A DNA stretch of 64,000 nt from an uncultured Lachnospiraceae bacterium (GCA_910579225.1 CAJTTI010000006.1:62001-126000), one strand, 5' to 3'. Positions 7,953 to 18,205 are shown, counted from the first letter of the stretch. Made by a program: numbers and translations. The notes: generated from the letters alone by a model not told the origin.

Positions 7953-10900
7953 TTATTCTTCTGAATAATCCAGTACATCCTCCTCATAGTCCATGTCAGC
8001 GTCTTCTTCGTCCATATAGTCTTCCGCATCCATGTCCTCTGTATCGTCAAAGGACTCGTTCCCGAACTCTTCAAATTCTTCGCTCAGTTCTTCCTCTTCT
8101 TCACTGACCTCCAGAGAGTCTTCTTCGTTCAGATCTGTATTCAGCCTCACATCGCGGTAACGCTTCATTCCTGTACCAGCCGGAATCAGTTTTCCAATAA
8201 TCACGTTTTCTTTCAGACCGATCAGCGGATCCACTTTACCTTTGATTGCCGCTTCTGTCAGAACCTTTGTGGTCTCCTGGAAAGAAGCCGCTGACAAGAA
8301 TGAGTTGGTTGCCAGAGATGCTTTGGTGATACCCAACAGGACCTGTTTGCCATCCGCCGGTGCCTTTCCTTCTTCCACAAGCTGTTCATTCATGTCTTCA
8401 TATTCAAGAATATCCACCAGCGTACCAGGAAGGAATTCACTGTCTCCATTGTCTTCAATGCGGATTTTCTTCAGCATCTGACGTACAATCATCTCAATAT
8501 GCTTATCGTTGATCTCCACACCCTGCAGGCGATATACCCTCTGCACTTCCTGAAGCAAATAATCCTGAACTGCACGAACACCCTTGATCTTCAGAATATC
8601 ATGCGGGTTGATACTTCCCTCTGTCAGAGCATCGCCAGCCTCCACATAATCTCCATCCGTAATCTTGATGCGGGAGTCAAAAGGAATCAGGTAAGTCTTC
8701 GCTTCCCCGGACTCATTGTTGCTCACAACAATCTCCCGTTTCTTCTTCATGTCATTAATCATGGCATAACCGGCAATCTCTGTTACAATCGCCAGACCCT
8801 TCGGCTTACGTGCTTCAAAAAGCTCCTCTACACGAGGAAGACCTTGCGTGATATCTCCGCCTGCCACACCGCCTGTATGGAATGTACGCATAGTAAGCTG
8901 TGTGCCCGGCTCGCCGATGGACTGCGCTGCAATGATACCAACCGTCTCGCCGACTTGTACGGCCTCGCCGGTTGCCATGTTAGCCCCATAGCACTTTGCA
9001 CACACGCCGATATGAGACCGGCAGGTAAGCGCTGTACGGATCTTGATCTTGTCAAAAGCCTTTCCTTCTTTGTCCACCCCGTAATTCACAACCAAAGCTG
9101 CACGTCTCGGCGTGATCATATGATTTGCCTTTACAAGAACATTGCCGTCTTTATCACAGATATCTTCACAGGTAAAGCGACCGGTAATCCGTTCCTGGAG
9201 AGACTCAATCAACTCTTTTCCATCTGTAAAAGCACTGACTTCCATGCCCGGGATCTCCATCTCTTTCCCTTCGCTGCAATCCGTTTCACGAACAATCAGT
9301 TCCTGAGACACATCCACAAGACGTCTGGTCAGATATCCGGAGTCCGCTGTACGAAGAGCCGTATCAGACAGACCTTTACGGGCGCCATGAGCAGACATGA
9401 AATATTCCAGTACGTCCAATCCTTCACGGAAATTGGATTTGATCGGCAGCTCAATGGTATGACCAGTAGTATCTGCCATCAGTCCGCGCATACCTGCCAG
9501 CTGCTTGATCTGCTTATCTGAACCACGGGCACCGGAATCTGCCATCATATAAATATTATTGTATTTGTCAAGACCATCCAAAAGCGCCTTAGTCAAAACC
9601 GCGTCAGTTTCTTTCCAGGTCTCTACAACCTCTTTATAACGCTCTTCCTCCGTAATCTTTCCTCTCTTATAATTACGGGTGATCTTATCCACCGTATCCT
9701 GCGCCTTCTTAATCAGCTCCGGTTTCTCAGGCGGCACTGTCATATCGGAAATAGACACGGTCATAGCCGCCCTGGTAGAATATTTATATCCCATGGATTT
9801 AATATCATCCAGCACCTCAGCTGTCCTGGTTGCCCCATGAGTATTGATGACTTTTTCCAGGATCTGTTTTAATCCCTTCTTACCCACATGAAAATCCACT
9901 TCCGGCTTCAGTTCATTTCCTGGTATACTCCTGTCCACAAATCCCAGATCCTGGGGCAAAATCTCATTGAATATAAAACGTCCCAGCGTGGACTCTTCCG
10001 TGTTCTGTAGCAATGTCCCATCCGGCAGATTTTTCGATACACGAACTTTGATACGGCTCTGCAGTGTCAGAGCTCCGTTCTCATAAGCAAGAATCGCCTC
10101 ATTCACATTTTTAAATGCTTTTCCTTCCCCAACGGCTCCCGGCCGCTCCTGGGTCAGATAATAGATTCCAAGAACCATATCCTGTGACGGAACTGCTACC
10201 GGACCGCCGTCCGAGGGCTTCAGCAGATTGTTGGGCGACAGCAGAAGGAACCGGCATTCTGCCTGCGCTTCCACAGACAGCGGAAGATGAACTGCCATCT
10301 GGTCCCCATCAAAGTCTGCATTGAAAGCCGTACAAACCAGAGGATGCAGCTTAATTGCTTTTCCTTCCACAAGAATCGGCTCAAACGCCTGGATTCCCAG
10401 TCTGTGCAGCGTGGGCGCACGGTTCAGCATCACCGGATGTTCTTTAATTACTTCCTCCAACACATCCCATACTTCTGTCTGAAGGCGCTCTACCATCTTC
10501 TTGGCACTTTTAATATTATGGGCGGAATTATTCGCCACCAGTTCTTTCATAACAAAAGGCTTAAACAGCTCAATCGCCATCTCTTTGGGAAGACCGCACT
10601 GATAGATTTTCAGCTCCGGCCCTACGACAATAACAGAACGACCGGAGTAATCTACACGTTTTCCAAGCAGATTCTGGCGGAAACGACCGGATTTCCCCTT
10701 CAGCATATCGGACAGAGACTTTAATGCCCGGTTACCAGGCCCTGTGACCGGACGTCCTCTCCTGCCGTTGTCGATCAAAGCGTCTACCGCCTCCTGAAGC
10801 ATACGTTTCTCATTGCGAACAATAATGTCCGGCGCTCCCAGGTCCAGAAGTCTCTGCAGACGGTTATTGCGATTGATAATTCTTCTATACAGATCGTTCA

Positions 10901-11690
10901 GGTCTGATGTGGCAAAACGCCCTCCATCCAGCTGAACCATAGGACGCAGATCCGGCGGAATCACCGGGATCGCCTCCATAATCATCCATTCTGGTTTGTT
11001 TCCTGAGCCGCGGAATGCTTCCACAACTTCCAGACGCTTGATAATCCTGGCGCGTTTTTGTCCGGAAGCATTTTTAAGCCCTGCTTTCAGTTCTTCCGAA
11101 TCCTTATCAAGATCAATAGCTGCCAAAAGTTCCTTGATGGACTCTGCCCCCATACCCACACGGAATGCGCCGGGTTCCGGGTACTTTTCCTTCATATCCT
11201 GATACTCTTTCTCAGAAAGCACCTGTTTGTACAATAATTCTGTCTTCCCGGGATCCAGAACAATATAAGAAGCAAAATACAATACCTTTTCCAGTGTTCT
11301 TGGAGACAAGTCCAGAATCAGTCCCATACGGCTTGGGATACCTTTAAAATACCAGATATGAGATACCGGAGCCGCCAGTTCGATGTGCCCCATACGCTCC
11401 CGGCGTACATTGGACTTTGTAACTTCCACTCCGCAGCGGTCACAGACAACACCCTTATATCGGATCTTTTTATACTTACCGCAGTGGCACTCCCAGTCTT
11501 TGCTCGGTCCGAAGATCTTCTCGCAGAACAGGCCGTCTTTTTCTGGTTTCAGGGTCCTGTAATTGATGGTCTCCGGCTTCTTCACCTCTCCCCTGGACCA
11601 CTCCCGAATCGTCTCCGGGGATGCAAGACCAATCTTAATCGCATCAAAGGTCATCGGCTGATAGACCTCATTGTTCGTTGTTTCCGGCAT
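7953..11690 (-). CDS. rpoC: DNA-directed RNA polymerase beta' subunit
   Basis: 1245 residues. The catalytic NADFDGDQM motif, which binds the active-site Mg2+, lies near residue 458. The N-terminal zinc-binding region has CHCGKYKKIRYKGVVCDRCG, and the trigger-loop/bridge-helix region includes TADSGYLTRRLVDVSQ. The ATG at 11690 is preferred to a GTG at 11699 because AGGAGG is 8 nt upstream of it. The last 55 or so residues are an unusually acidic tail (runs of E and D), far beyond the conserved core. It follows rpoB after 12 nt and ends at a bidirectional terminator. Confidence 0.98.
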   Translation of the reverse strand: MPETTNNEVYQPMTFDAIKIGLASPETIREWSRGEVKKPETINYRTLKPEKDGLFCEKIFGPSKDWECHCGKYKKIRYKGVVCDRCGVEVTKSNVRRERMGHIELAAPVSHIWYFKGIPSRMGLILDLSPRTLEKVLYFASYIVLDPGKTELLYKQVLSEKEYQDMKEKYPEPGAFRVGMGAESIKELLAAIDLDKDSEELKAGLKNASGQKRARIIKRLEVVEAFRGSGNKPEWMIMEAIPVIPPDLRPMVQLDGGRFATSDLNDLYRRIINRNNRLQRLLDLGAPDIIVRNEKRMLQEAVDALIDNGRRGRPVTGPGNRALKSLSDMLKGKSGRFRQNLLGKRVDYSGRSVIVVGPELKIYQCGLPKEMAIELFKPFVMKELVANNSAHNIKSAKKMVERLQTEVWDVLEEVIKEHPVMLNRAPTLHRLGIQAFEPILVEGKAIKLHPLVCTAFNADFDGDQMAVHLPLSVEAQAECRFLLLSPNNLLKPSDGGPVAVPSQDMVLGIYYLTQERPGAVGEGKAFKNVNEAILAYENGALTLQSRIKVRVSKNLPDGTLLQNTEESTLGRFIFNEILPQDLGFVDRSIPGNELKPEVDFHVGKKGLKQILEKVINTHGATRTAEVLDDIKSMGYKYSTRAAMTVSISDMTVPPEKPELIKKAQDTVDKITRNYKRGKITEEERYKEVVETWKETDAVLTKALLDGLDKYNNIYMMADSGARGSDKQIKQLAGMRGLMADTTGHTIELPIKSNFREGLDVLEYFMSAHGARKGLSDTALRTADSGYLTRRLVDVSQELIVRETDCSEGKEMEIPGMEVSAFTDGKELIESLQERITGRFTCEDICDKDGNVLVKANHMITPRRAALVVNYGVDKEGKAFDKIKIRTALTCRSHIGVCAKCYGANMATGEAVQVGETVGIIAAQSIGEPGTQLTMRTFHTGGVAGGDITQGLPRVEELFEARKPKGLAIVTEIAGYAMINDMKKKREIVVSNNESGEAKTYLIPFDSRIKITDGDYVEAGDALTEGSINPHDILKIKGVRAVQDYLLQEVQRVYRLQGVEINDKHIEMIVRQMLKKIRIEDNGDSEFLPGTLVDILEYEDMNEQLVEEGKAPADGKQVLLGITKASLATNSFLSAASFQETTKVLTEAAIKGKVDPLIGLKENVIIGKLIPAGTGMKRYRDVRLNTDLNEEDSLEVSEEEEELSEEFEEFGNESFDDTEDMDAEDYMDEEDADMDYEEDVLDYSEE

Positions 11691-11702
11691 GAACGGCACC
11701 TC

Positions 11703-14700
11703 CTATTCATATTCAATCTCTTCGGCCAGCTCCAGAAGATCGCTGTCCTCTTCTTCTGTACTGTCTTCCTCCACAGTCACCAGTTCATCTCCCTCAAATT
11801 CCTGCTTACTGAAACCATAAGAACTAAATGATTCGTTTTCTTCCCTGTTGTAACGTTTGCTGTCATTCTCCAGGATGGAACGAATATCCACATCCCCATA
11901 CTCACTGCTCTCCATGATCTCTACTTCCGTGTTGTCCTCACGCAGCACACGGACATCCAGGCCAAGAGACTGCAGCTCCTTTAACAATACTTTGAAAGAT
12001 TCAGGAATTCCTGCCTCCGGAATATTGTCTCCTTTAATAATTGCTTCATAAGTCTTTACACGCCCAATTACGTCATCTGACTTCACTGTCAGAATCTCCT
12101 GCAGCGTATAAGACGCGCCATAAGCCTCCAGCGCCCACACTTCCATCTCTCCAAAACGCTGTCCGCCGAACTGTGCCTTGCCGCCCAGAGGCTGCTGGGT
12201 AACAAGAGAATACGGTCCGGTGGAACGCGCATGAATCTTATCGTCTACCAGATGGTGAAGCTTCAGATAATGCATGTGCCCGATGGTAACCGGGCTGTCA
12301 AAATATTCTCCCGTACGGCCGTCTCTCAGCCGCACTTTTCCATCCCGGGAGATAGGCACACCCTTCCAGAGCTTTCTGTGTTCTCTGTTCTCATACAGAT
12401 AATCCATAACCTCCGGAAGCAGCTCCTGTTCGTGCTTCGCCTTAAACTCACTCCAATCCAGGTTAACATAATCATTCGCCAGATCCAGAGTGTCCATAAT
12501 ATCATTTTCATTAGCCCCGTCAAAGACCGGTGTGGCCACATTAAAGCCCAGTGCTTTCGCTGCCAGACTCAGGTGAATCTCAAGGACCTGTCCGATATTC
12601 ATACGGGACGGCACACCCAGAGGATTCAATACAATATCCAGGGGACGCCCGTTCGGCAGAAACGGCATATCTTCTACCGGAAGTACACGGGAAACCACAC
12701 CCTTGTTGCCATGACGGCCTGCCATCTTATCGCCCACAGAGATCTTCCTCTTCTGGGCAATATAGATCCGTACCGCCTGATTCACACCCGGAGACAATTC
12801 ATCCCCGTTCTCCCTGGTAAATACTTTTGCATCCACCACAATACCATATTCGCCATGGGGCACCTTCAGGGAAGTATCCCGGACTTCTCTCGCTTTCTCG
12901 CCAAAGATCGCCCGAAGAAGGCGCTCTTCCGCGGTCAGCTCCGTCTCTCCCTTAGGCGTCACCTTTCCAACCAGAATATCGCCGGCACGCACTTCTGCAC
13001 CCACGCGAATGATCCCTCTGCTGTCCAGGTCTTTCAAGGCATCATCACCTACACCAGGCACATCTCTGGTAATCTCTTCCGGACCAAGTTTGGTGTCCCG
13101 GGCCTCTGCCTCATATTCTTCAATATGGATTGATGTATAAACATCATCCATAACCAGTCTCTCACTTAACAGGACCGCATCCTCGTAATTATATCCTTCC
13201 CAGGTCATAAATCCGATCAGCGGATTCTTTCCAAGCGCAATCTCTCCGTTGGAAGTAGAGGGACCATCTGCAATCACCTGGCCGGCTTCCACCCGGTCCC
13301 CCTTGAAAACCATAGGTCTTTGATTATAACAGTTGCTCTGATTGCTTCGGGTAAATTTTGTCAGATGATAGGTATCCCGCACTCCGTTTTCCTGACGCAC
13401 CACGATCTCGTTGGACACCGCACGTTCCACCACGCCGGAATTCCGGGCGATCACACAGACACCAGAGTCCACTGCTGTCTTTTCTTCCATACCGGTCCCG
13501 ACTACCGGAGCTTCTGTCAACATCAGAGGCACTGCCTGACGCTGCATGTTAGAACCCATCAGAGCACGGTTCGCATCGTCATTCTCCAGGAACGGAATCA
13601 ACGCTGTTGCCACGGAGAACACCATCTTCGGAGATACATCCATGAAATCAAACATAGTTTTCTCGTATTCCTGCGTCTCCTCCCGGTAACGGCCGGATAC
13701 ATTGTTACGTGCAAAGTGCCCGTTCTCATCCAGAGGCTCGTTCGCCTGGGCCACATGATAATTATCTTCCTCGTCAGCCGTCATATAAACCACTTCTTCA
13801 GTTACCCGTGGATTCTTCGGATCACTCTTGTCAATCTTACGATATGGTGCTTCTACAAATCCATATTCATTGATTCTCGCATAGCAAGCAAGAGAGTTGA
13901 TCAGACCGATGTTCGGCCCTTCAGGAGTCTCAATGGGACACATTCTGCCATAATGAGAATAGTGTACATCACGAACCTCAAACCCGGCACGATCACGGGA
14001 CAAACCACCCGGACCAAGTGCCGACAGACGTCTCTTATGGGTCAGCTCACCCAAAGGGTTGTTCTGATCCATGAACTGTGACAGCTGCGAAGAGCCAAAG
14101 AACTCTTTTACAGACGCTGTCACCGGCTTAATATTGATCAGTGACTGCGGAGAGATCCCCTCCGTGTCCTGTGTCGTCATACGTTCCCGCACCACTCTCT
14201 CCAGACGGGAGAGACCGATCCTGTACTGATTCTGGAGCAGTTCGCCCACCGCACGGATCCGGCGATTGCCCAGATGATCAATATCATCATGATTGCCCAG
14301 ACCATACTCCAGATGCATATTATAGTTAATGGATGCCAGAATATCATCTTTTGTAATGTGTTTCGGAATCAGCTCGGACGCTTCCCTGCGGATTGCATCC
14401 TTTAACTCCTCCGGATCCGGGTACTCTTCCATAAGCTTTTCCAAAACCGGATAATACACCATTTCCCGGATACCCAGTTCCCTCGGCTCACAATCCACAT
14501 AGTTCTTCAGATCTACCATACGATTGGTGAGCACCTTAATATTACGTTCTTCTCCCTGAATCCATACATAGGGAGCGCCGCAGTCCTGAATCTTCACCGC
14601 CAGATCCGCATCTACTTTCGTACCAGCCTCTGCCACTACTTCTCCGGTAGATACATCCACCACATCCTCTGCCAGCACATGTCCACGGATTCGGTTCTTC

Positions 14701-15554
14701 AGAGAAAGTTTTTTGTTAAACTTATAACGACCCACTTTTGCCAGGTCATATCTTCTGGGATCAAAGAACATACCTGTAATCAGGCTCTCCGCACTCTCCA
14801 CAGCAAGAGGCTCTCCCGGACGGATTTTCTTATACAATTCCAGAAGTCCTTCCTGATAGTTTTCTGAGGTATCTTTGGACAGAGAGGCCAAAATCTTCGG
14901 CTCCTCCCCAAACATTTCCAGAATCTCTGCATTCGTCCCATATCCAAGGGCACGGATCAGGACTGTAATTGGCACTTTACGGGTTCTGTCAACACGAACA
15001 TAGAACACATCATTTGAATCAGTCTCATACTCCAGCCATGCGCCGCGGTTCGGAATCACGGTGCAGGAGAACAGAAGCTTTCCAACTTTATCATGGTCAA
15101 TGCCATAATAGATGCCGGGGGACCGCACCAACTGGCTGACTATGACACGCTCCGCTCCGTTGATTACGAAGGTACCGGTCTCAGTCATCAGCGGCAGATC
15201 TCCCATGAAGATCTCATGTTCGTTGATTTCGTCTGTTTCTTTGTTGTAAAGACGGACTCTCACCTTTAAAGGAGCAGCATATGTTGCATCACGCTCTTTA
15301 CACTCCTCGATCGTGTACTTCGCACCTTCTTTATCCAGCGTAAAGTCAGTGAACTCCAGGCTCAGTTTCCCACTGTAATCTGTAATTGGAGAGATGTCCG
15401 CGAATGCCTCGCGAAGCCCCTCGTCCAGAAACCACTGGTAGGAATCTCTCTGGACCTCTATCAAATTCGGCATCTCAAGAACTTCTTTTTTTCTTGAGTA
15501 GCTCATCCTGCTGCTCTTGCCAGATTTGACAGGTTTGATTCTGTTCTTTTCCAT
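11703..15554 (-). CDS. rpoB: DNA-directed RNA polymerase beta subunit
   Basis: 1283 residues. The rifampicin pocket reads SSQLSQFMDQNNPLGELTHK followed by RRLSALGPGG, with the residues matching E. coli Asp516, His526 and Ser531 all wild type, so target-based rifampicin resistance is not predicted. KMAGRHGNKGVVS and the C-terminal GGKAQFGGQRFGEMEVWALE anchor region are present. The protein ends in an acidic tail (VEEDSTEEEDSDLLELAEE). The ATG at 15554 has AAGGGGTG 8 nt upstream; the ATG at 15560 would be only 2 nt away. It has its own promoter, separate from rplJL, and is followed by rpoC. Confidence 0.98.
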   Translation of the reverse strand: MEKNRIKPVKSGKSSRMSYSRKKEVLEMPNLIEVQRDSYQWFLDEGLREAFADISPITDYSGKLSLEFTDFTLDKEGAKYTIEECKERDATYAAPLKVRVRLYNKETDEINEHEIFMGDLPLMTETGTFVINGAERVIVSQLVRSPGIYYGIDHDKVGKLLFSCTVIPNRGAWLEYETDSNDVFYVRVDRTRKVPITVLIRALGYGTNAEILEMFGEEPKILASLSKDTSENYQEGLLELYKKIRPGEPLAVESAESLITGMFFDPRRYDLAKVGRYKFNKKLSLKNRIRGHVLAEDVVDVSTGEVVAEAGTKVDADLAVKIQDCGAPYVWIQGEERNIKVLTNRMVDLKNYVDCEPRELGIREMVYYPVLEKLMEEYPDPEELKDAIRREASELIPKHITKDDILASINYNMHLEYGLGNHDDIDHLGNRRIRAVGELLQNQYRIGLSRLERVVRERMTTQDTEGISPQSLINIKPVTASVKEFFGSSQLSQFMDQNNPLGELTHKRRLSALGPGGLSRDRAGFEVRDVHYSHYGRMCPIETPEGPNIGLINSLACYARINEYGFVEAPYRKIDKSDPKNPRVTEEVVYMTADEEDNYHVAQANEPLDENGHFARNNVSGRYREETQEYEKTMFDFMDVSPKMVFSVATALIPFLENDDANRALMGSNMQRQAVPLMLTEAPVVGTGMEEKTAVDSGVCVIARNSGVVERAVSNEIVVRQENGVRDTYHLTKFTRSNQSNCYNQRPMVFKGDRVEAGQVIADGPSTSNGEIALGKNPLIGFMTWEGYNYEDAVLLSERLVMDDVYTSIHIEEYEAEARDTKLGPEEITRDVPGVGDDALKDLDSRGIIRVGAEVRAGDILVGKVTPKGETELTAEERLLRAIFGEKAREVRDTSLKVPHGEYGIVVDAKVFTRENGDELSPGVNQAVRIYIAQKRKISVGDKMAGRHGNKGVVSRVLPVEDMPFLPNGRPLDIVLNPLGVPSRMNIGQVLEIHLSLAAKALGFNVATPVFDGANENDIMDTLDLANDYVNLDWSEFKAKHEQELLPEVMDYLYENREHRKLWKGVPISRDGKVRLRDGRTGEYFDSPVTIGHMHYLKLHHLVDDKIHARSTGPYSLVTQQPLGGKAQFGGQRFGEMEVWALEAYGASYTLQEILTVKSDDVIGRVKTYEAIIKGDNIPEAGIPESFKVLLKELQSLGLDVRVLREDNTEVEIMESSEYGDVDIRSILENDSKRYNREENESFSSYGFSKQEFEGDELVTVEEDSTEEEDSDLLELAEEIEYE

Positions 15555-15659
15555 TGACATTTCACCCCTTATATATTTGATAACTACATTTTCCGATAAA
15601 ATGACTGCAAAATATCAGGCAAGGCAATGCGCACACCTCACCACAATAGTGCATTGTCC

Positions 15660-15688
15660 ATAATATCACAAACCTTTTCTCCTGTCAA
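15660..15688 (-). promoter_or_regulatory. rpoBC promoter
   Basis: TTGACA (15683-15688), 17-nt spacer, TATTAT (15660-15665), located after the rplL terminator and about 105 nt before rpoB. rpoBC is therefore probably transcribed separately from rplJL. Confidence 0.8.
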
Positions 15689-15734
15689 CGAAATTTTCCA
15701 TAAAACGGAAAGCAAAATTTCTTAACATACGAAG

Positions 15735-15764
15735 AAAAAAGGGATACCGCCCATGCGATATCCC
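15735..15764 (-). terminator. rplJ-rplL terminator
   Basis: 10-bp stem with one mismatch (GGGATATCGC against its partner), loop ATGG, followed by six U, 18 nt beyond the rplL stop codon. Confidence 0.85.
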
Positions 15765-15781
15765 TCAGGTTTTGCACTTGA

Positions 15782-16159
15782 TTATTTAAGAGTAACTTTA
15801 GCGCCTTCGCCTTCCAGTTTTGCCTTAAGTTCCTCAGCCTCTGCTTTGGAAGCTCCCTCTTTCACGATCTTCGGAGCGCCGTCAACCACATCTTTTGCCT
15901 CTTTCAGGCCAAGACCGGTCGCTTCACGTACAACTTTAATAACCTTAACCTTGTTCGGGCCAACCTCAGTCAGCTCAACATCAAAGGAATCCTTCTCTTC
16001 TTCTGCTGCACCGCCGTCACCGCCTGCTGCTGCCACAACAACGCCTGCTGCTGCGGATACACCGAACTCTTCCTCGCATGCTTTTACTAATTCATTCAGT
16101 TCTAATACAGTCAGCTCTTTAATTGCATCAATAAATTCTGCAGTAGTTAATTTTGCCAT
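15782..16159 (-). CDS. rplL: 50S ribosomal protein L7/L12
   Basis: 125 residues, normal length. The N-terminal dimerisation helices (MAKLTTAEFIDAIKELTVLE) are joined by an Ala/Gly-rich hinge (SAAAGVVVAAAGGDGGAAEE) to the C-terminal domain (VIKVVREATGLGLKEAKDVV) that recruits translation factors to the ribosomal stalk. It lies 113 nt after rplJ on the same strand and ends at a strong terminator. The spacing and the shared L10 leader upstream suggest the usual autogenous control of both stalk proteins by L10. Confidence 0.98.
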   Translation of the reverse strand: MAKLTTAEFIDAIKELTVLELNELVKACEEEFGVSAAAGVVVAAAGGDGGAAEEEKDSFDVELTEVGPNKVKVIKVVREATGLGLKEAKDVVDGAPKIVKEGASKAEAEELKAKLEGEGAKVTLK

Positions 16160-16272
16160 TTTGATTTACCTCCAATTGTAATAATCTTTCTTATAAAATA
16201 TGTCTCTGATCACAGACGCCTACCGGCATCCTTTCTCTCTGTCATCTGCTTCTGCAGATACCCATCGGCTCC

Positions 16273-16761
16273 TTAAGCCTCCTTGCTCTCCGCAATCTGA
16301 CTCACTACGCGGGCAAAGTTTGCAATCGGGCTGTTCAGGCTGCCAAGAAGTTTTCCAAGAAGCACTTCTCTGGACGGTACATTGGCGATTGCCGTCATGC
16401 CCTTCGCATCATAGTATTTGCCTTCCACGATACCAGCTTTGATCTCAAGCTTGCTCGCAGTCTTTGCAAAATTCGCAATGATCCTTGCCGGAGCAGTCGC
16501 ATCAGTTTTGGAGATCGCAACTGCTGAAGGTCCTTCCAGATGCTGCGCAAGCGGCTCGAATTCTGTCCCTTCGATTGCAAAATTCAGCATGGTGTTCTTA
16601 TAGACTTTGTAGATAATCCCCTCCGCTCTCATCTGCTTACGAAGCTGCGTATCCTGCTCCACAGTCAGACCACAGTGATCTACCAGGACAACGCCGGCTG
16701 CACCTTCCAGATTTGCAGAGATTTCTTCTACAATCGGTCTTTTCAGTTCAACTTTTGCCAT
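16273..16761 (-). CDS. rplJ: 50S ribosomal protein L10
   Basis: 162 residues. L10 anchors the L7/L12 dimers to 23S rRNA at the GTPase-associated centre. The N-terminal half carries the conserved core (VVLVDHCGLTVEQDTQLRKQ, then YKVYKNTMLNFA), and the C-terminal helix binds L12. AAGGAGG precedes the ATG. Upstream lies a leader with the conserved L10-binding pattern, so L10 probably represses its own mRNA. Confidence 0.97.
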   Translation of the reverse strand: MAKVELKRPIVEEISANLEGAAGVVLVDHCGLTVEQDTQLRKQMRAEGIIYKVYKNTMLNFAIEGTEFEPLAQHLEGPSAVAISKTDATAPARIIANFAKTASKLEIKAGIVEGKYYDAKGMTAIANVPSREVLLGKLLGSLNSPIANFARVVSQIAESKEA

Positions 16762-16801
16762 GATTGGTTTCCTCCTTATAGATTTCTGGATGACAACCTT
16801 G

Positions 16802-16960
16802 AAAAAACCTCTGTGCCACAGACACAGAGGTTTTGTAAGTCATTCATATCTCGAATGCTTTCCTCGGCAGGCGTTTCCAACTTATGCCTTACGGCACCTG
16901 CTGTCTTCGGGCAGTCATACACAAGTATGAATCACAGGATCTTTTCCATATGATTCACTG
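16802..16960 (-). promoter_or_regulatory. L10 leader of rplJ-rplL, with terminator-like stem
   Basis: Minus-strand leader containing the conserved pieces of the Firmicutes L10 leader: GCCCGAAGACAGCAGGTGCC, then a second arm CGCCTGCCGAGGA that can pair with the CAGGTG side. It ends in an 8-bp stem CCTCTGTG/CACAGAGG (16808-16830) followed by six U (16802-16807). Known leaders of this type bind L10 and reduce rplJL expression. The terminal stem suggests that the control here may include transcription attenuation. Confidence 0.8.
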
Positions 16961-16966
16961 CAATTC

Positions 16967-16995
16967 AAAATATCATAATTTATCTCGAATGTCAA
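16967..16995 (-). promoter_or_regulatory. rplJ-rplL promoter
   Basis: TTGACA (16990-16995), 17-nt spacer, TATTTT (16967-16972), just past the rplA stop codon and upstream of the L10 leader. Confidence 0.7.
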
Positions 16996-17002
16996 CCCTC
17001 TT

Positions 17003-17692
17003 TTAAGCGAGTTTCATCGGGTTTACTTTTACGCCTGGGCCCATAGTTGGAGCAATCGTAACACTCTTTAAGAACTGGCCCTTGACAGCGGATGGTCTCG
17101 CCTTGATGATGGCATCCATAAGCGTCTGGAAGTTGTCCGCTAACTGCTCCTCGGTGAAAGAAGCTTTTCCAATCGGCACATGAATAATATTGGTCTTGTC
17201 AAGTCTGTACTCAATCTTACCTGCCTTAATATCCTTGACTGCTTTGGTCACGTCCATGGTTACGGTACCTGCTTTTGGGTTCGGCATCAGGCCTTTAGGA
17301 CCAAGCACACGACCCAGACGTCCTACAACGCCCATCATATCCGGGGTTGCCACAACCACGTCGAAATCAAGCCATCCACCCTGAATCTTCGGAACCAGCT
17401 CTTCAGCTCCTACAAACTCTGCGCCTGCCGCTTCTGCTTCTTCTGCTTTTCCGGCTTTAGCAAATACCAGAACACGCACCTGCTTACCGGTTCCATGAGG
17501 CAGTACCACTGCGCCGCGGATCTGCTGATCTGCATGGCGTCCGTCACAGCCGGTTCTTACATGAGCCTCGATGGTCTCGTCAAATTTTGCGGTAGCCAAT
17601 TTCTTCACGAGAGCAATCGCCTCGTCTCTGTCGTATTGTGTAAGCTTGTCATAGGATTTTAAAGCTTCAACATATTTCTTACCATGTTTCAT
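17003..17692 (-). CDS. rplA: 50S ribosomal protein L1
   Basis: 229 residues, standard length. It forms the L1 stalk that moves the E-site tRNA, and in many bacteria it represses the L11-L1 operon by binding its mRNA. Family signatures are present: MKHGKKYVEALKSYD at the start and VGRLGRVLGPKGLMPNPKAG in the second domain. It lies 84 nt after rplK. A 35-nt element resembling one before rplK sits in that gap, 29 nt from the start codon. Confidence 0.97.
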   Translation of the reverse strand: MKHGKKYVEALKSYDKLTQYDRDEAIALVKKLATAKFDETIEAHVRTGCDGRHADQQIRGAVVLPHGTGKQVRVLVFAKAGKAEEAEAAGAEFVGAEELVPKIQGGWLDFDVVVATPDMMGVVGRLGRVLGPKGLMPNPKAGTVTMDVTKAVKDIKAGKIEYRLDKTNIIHVPIGKASFTEEQLADNFQTLMDAIIKARPSAVKGQFLKSVTIAPTMGPGVKVNPMKLA

Positions 17693-17720
17693 AATCTTAA
17701 TTAACCTCCTTGTGGTGTTT

Positions 17721-17755
17721 GCGGGTTTATGCCCTGTGGGTAAATCTCCCTCCCA
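17721..17755 (-). promoter_or_regulatory. Repeated leader element before rplA (copy 2)
   Basis: The minus strand reads GTGGGAGGGAGATTTACCCA followed by CAGGGCATAAACCCGC; GTGGG can pair with CCCAC. A near-identical copy lies before rplK, and both begin exactly 29 nt upstream of the start codon. A candidate L1 autoregulatory site. Confidence 0.5.
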
Positions 17756-17776
17756 CTCTGTCTTCTGGCAACAGTT

Positions 17777-18205
17777 TTAATCGTCTACTACCGTGATACC
17801 CATACTTCTTGCAGTACCGGCAATCATGCTGATGGCCGCGTCCAGGCTTCCTGCAGTCAGATCCGGCATCTTCAGCTCTGCGATTTTCTGAACTTCAGAT
17901 CTCTTAATCGTAGCGACCTTGTCTTTCTTGGAATTGGCGGAAGCCGTCTTCAATCCGCATGCTTTCTTCAGTAACACTGCTGCCGGCGGAGTCTTGGTAA
18001 TAAAGCTGAAGCTTCTGTCAGCATATACCGTAATAACAACCGGAATGATCATATCGCCCTGATCTGCGGTTCTTGCATTGAACTCTTTGGTAAACTGTAC
18101 GATGTTCACTCCGTGCTGACCAAGTGCCGGACCTACTGGAGGAGCTGGTGTAGCTTTTCCAGCAGGGATCTGTAATTTAATATAACCTGTAACTTTTTTT
18201 GCCAT
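17777..18205 (-). CDS. rplK: 50S ribosomal protein L11
   Basis: 142 residues. It begins MAKKVTGYIKLQIPAGKATP, with the conserved proline-rich PAPPVGPALGQHGVN loop (thiostrepton and stringent-response region) and the C-terminal 23S rRNA-binding domain ending AGTARSMGITVVDD. It binds the GTPase-associated centre and is needed for RelA activation. It lies between nusG and rplA in the usual order. Confidence 0.98.
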   Translation of the reverse strand: MAKKVTGYIKLQIPAGKATPAPPVGPALGQHGVNIVQFTKEFNARTADQGDMIIPVVITVYADRSFSFITKTPPAAVLLKKACGLKTASANSKKDKVATIKRSEVQKIAELKMPDLTAGSLDAAISMIAGTARSMGITVVDD

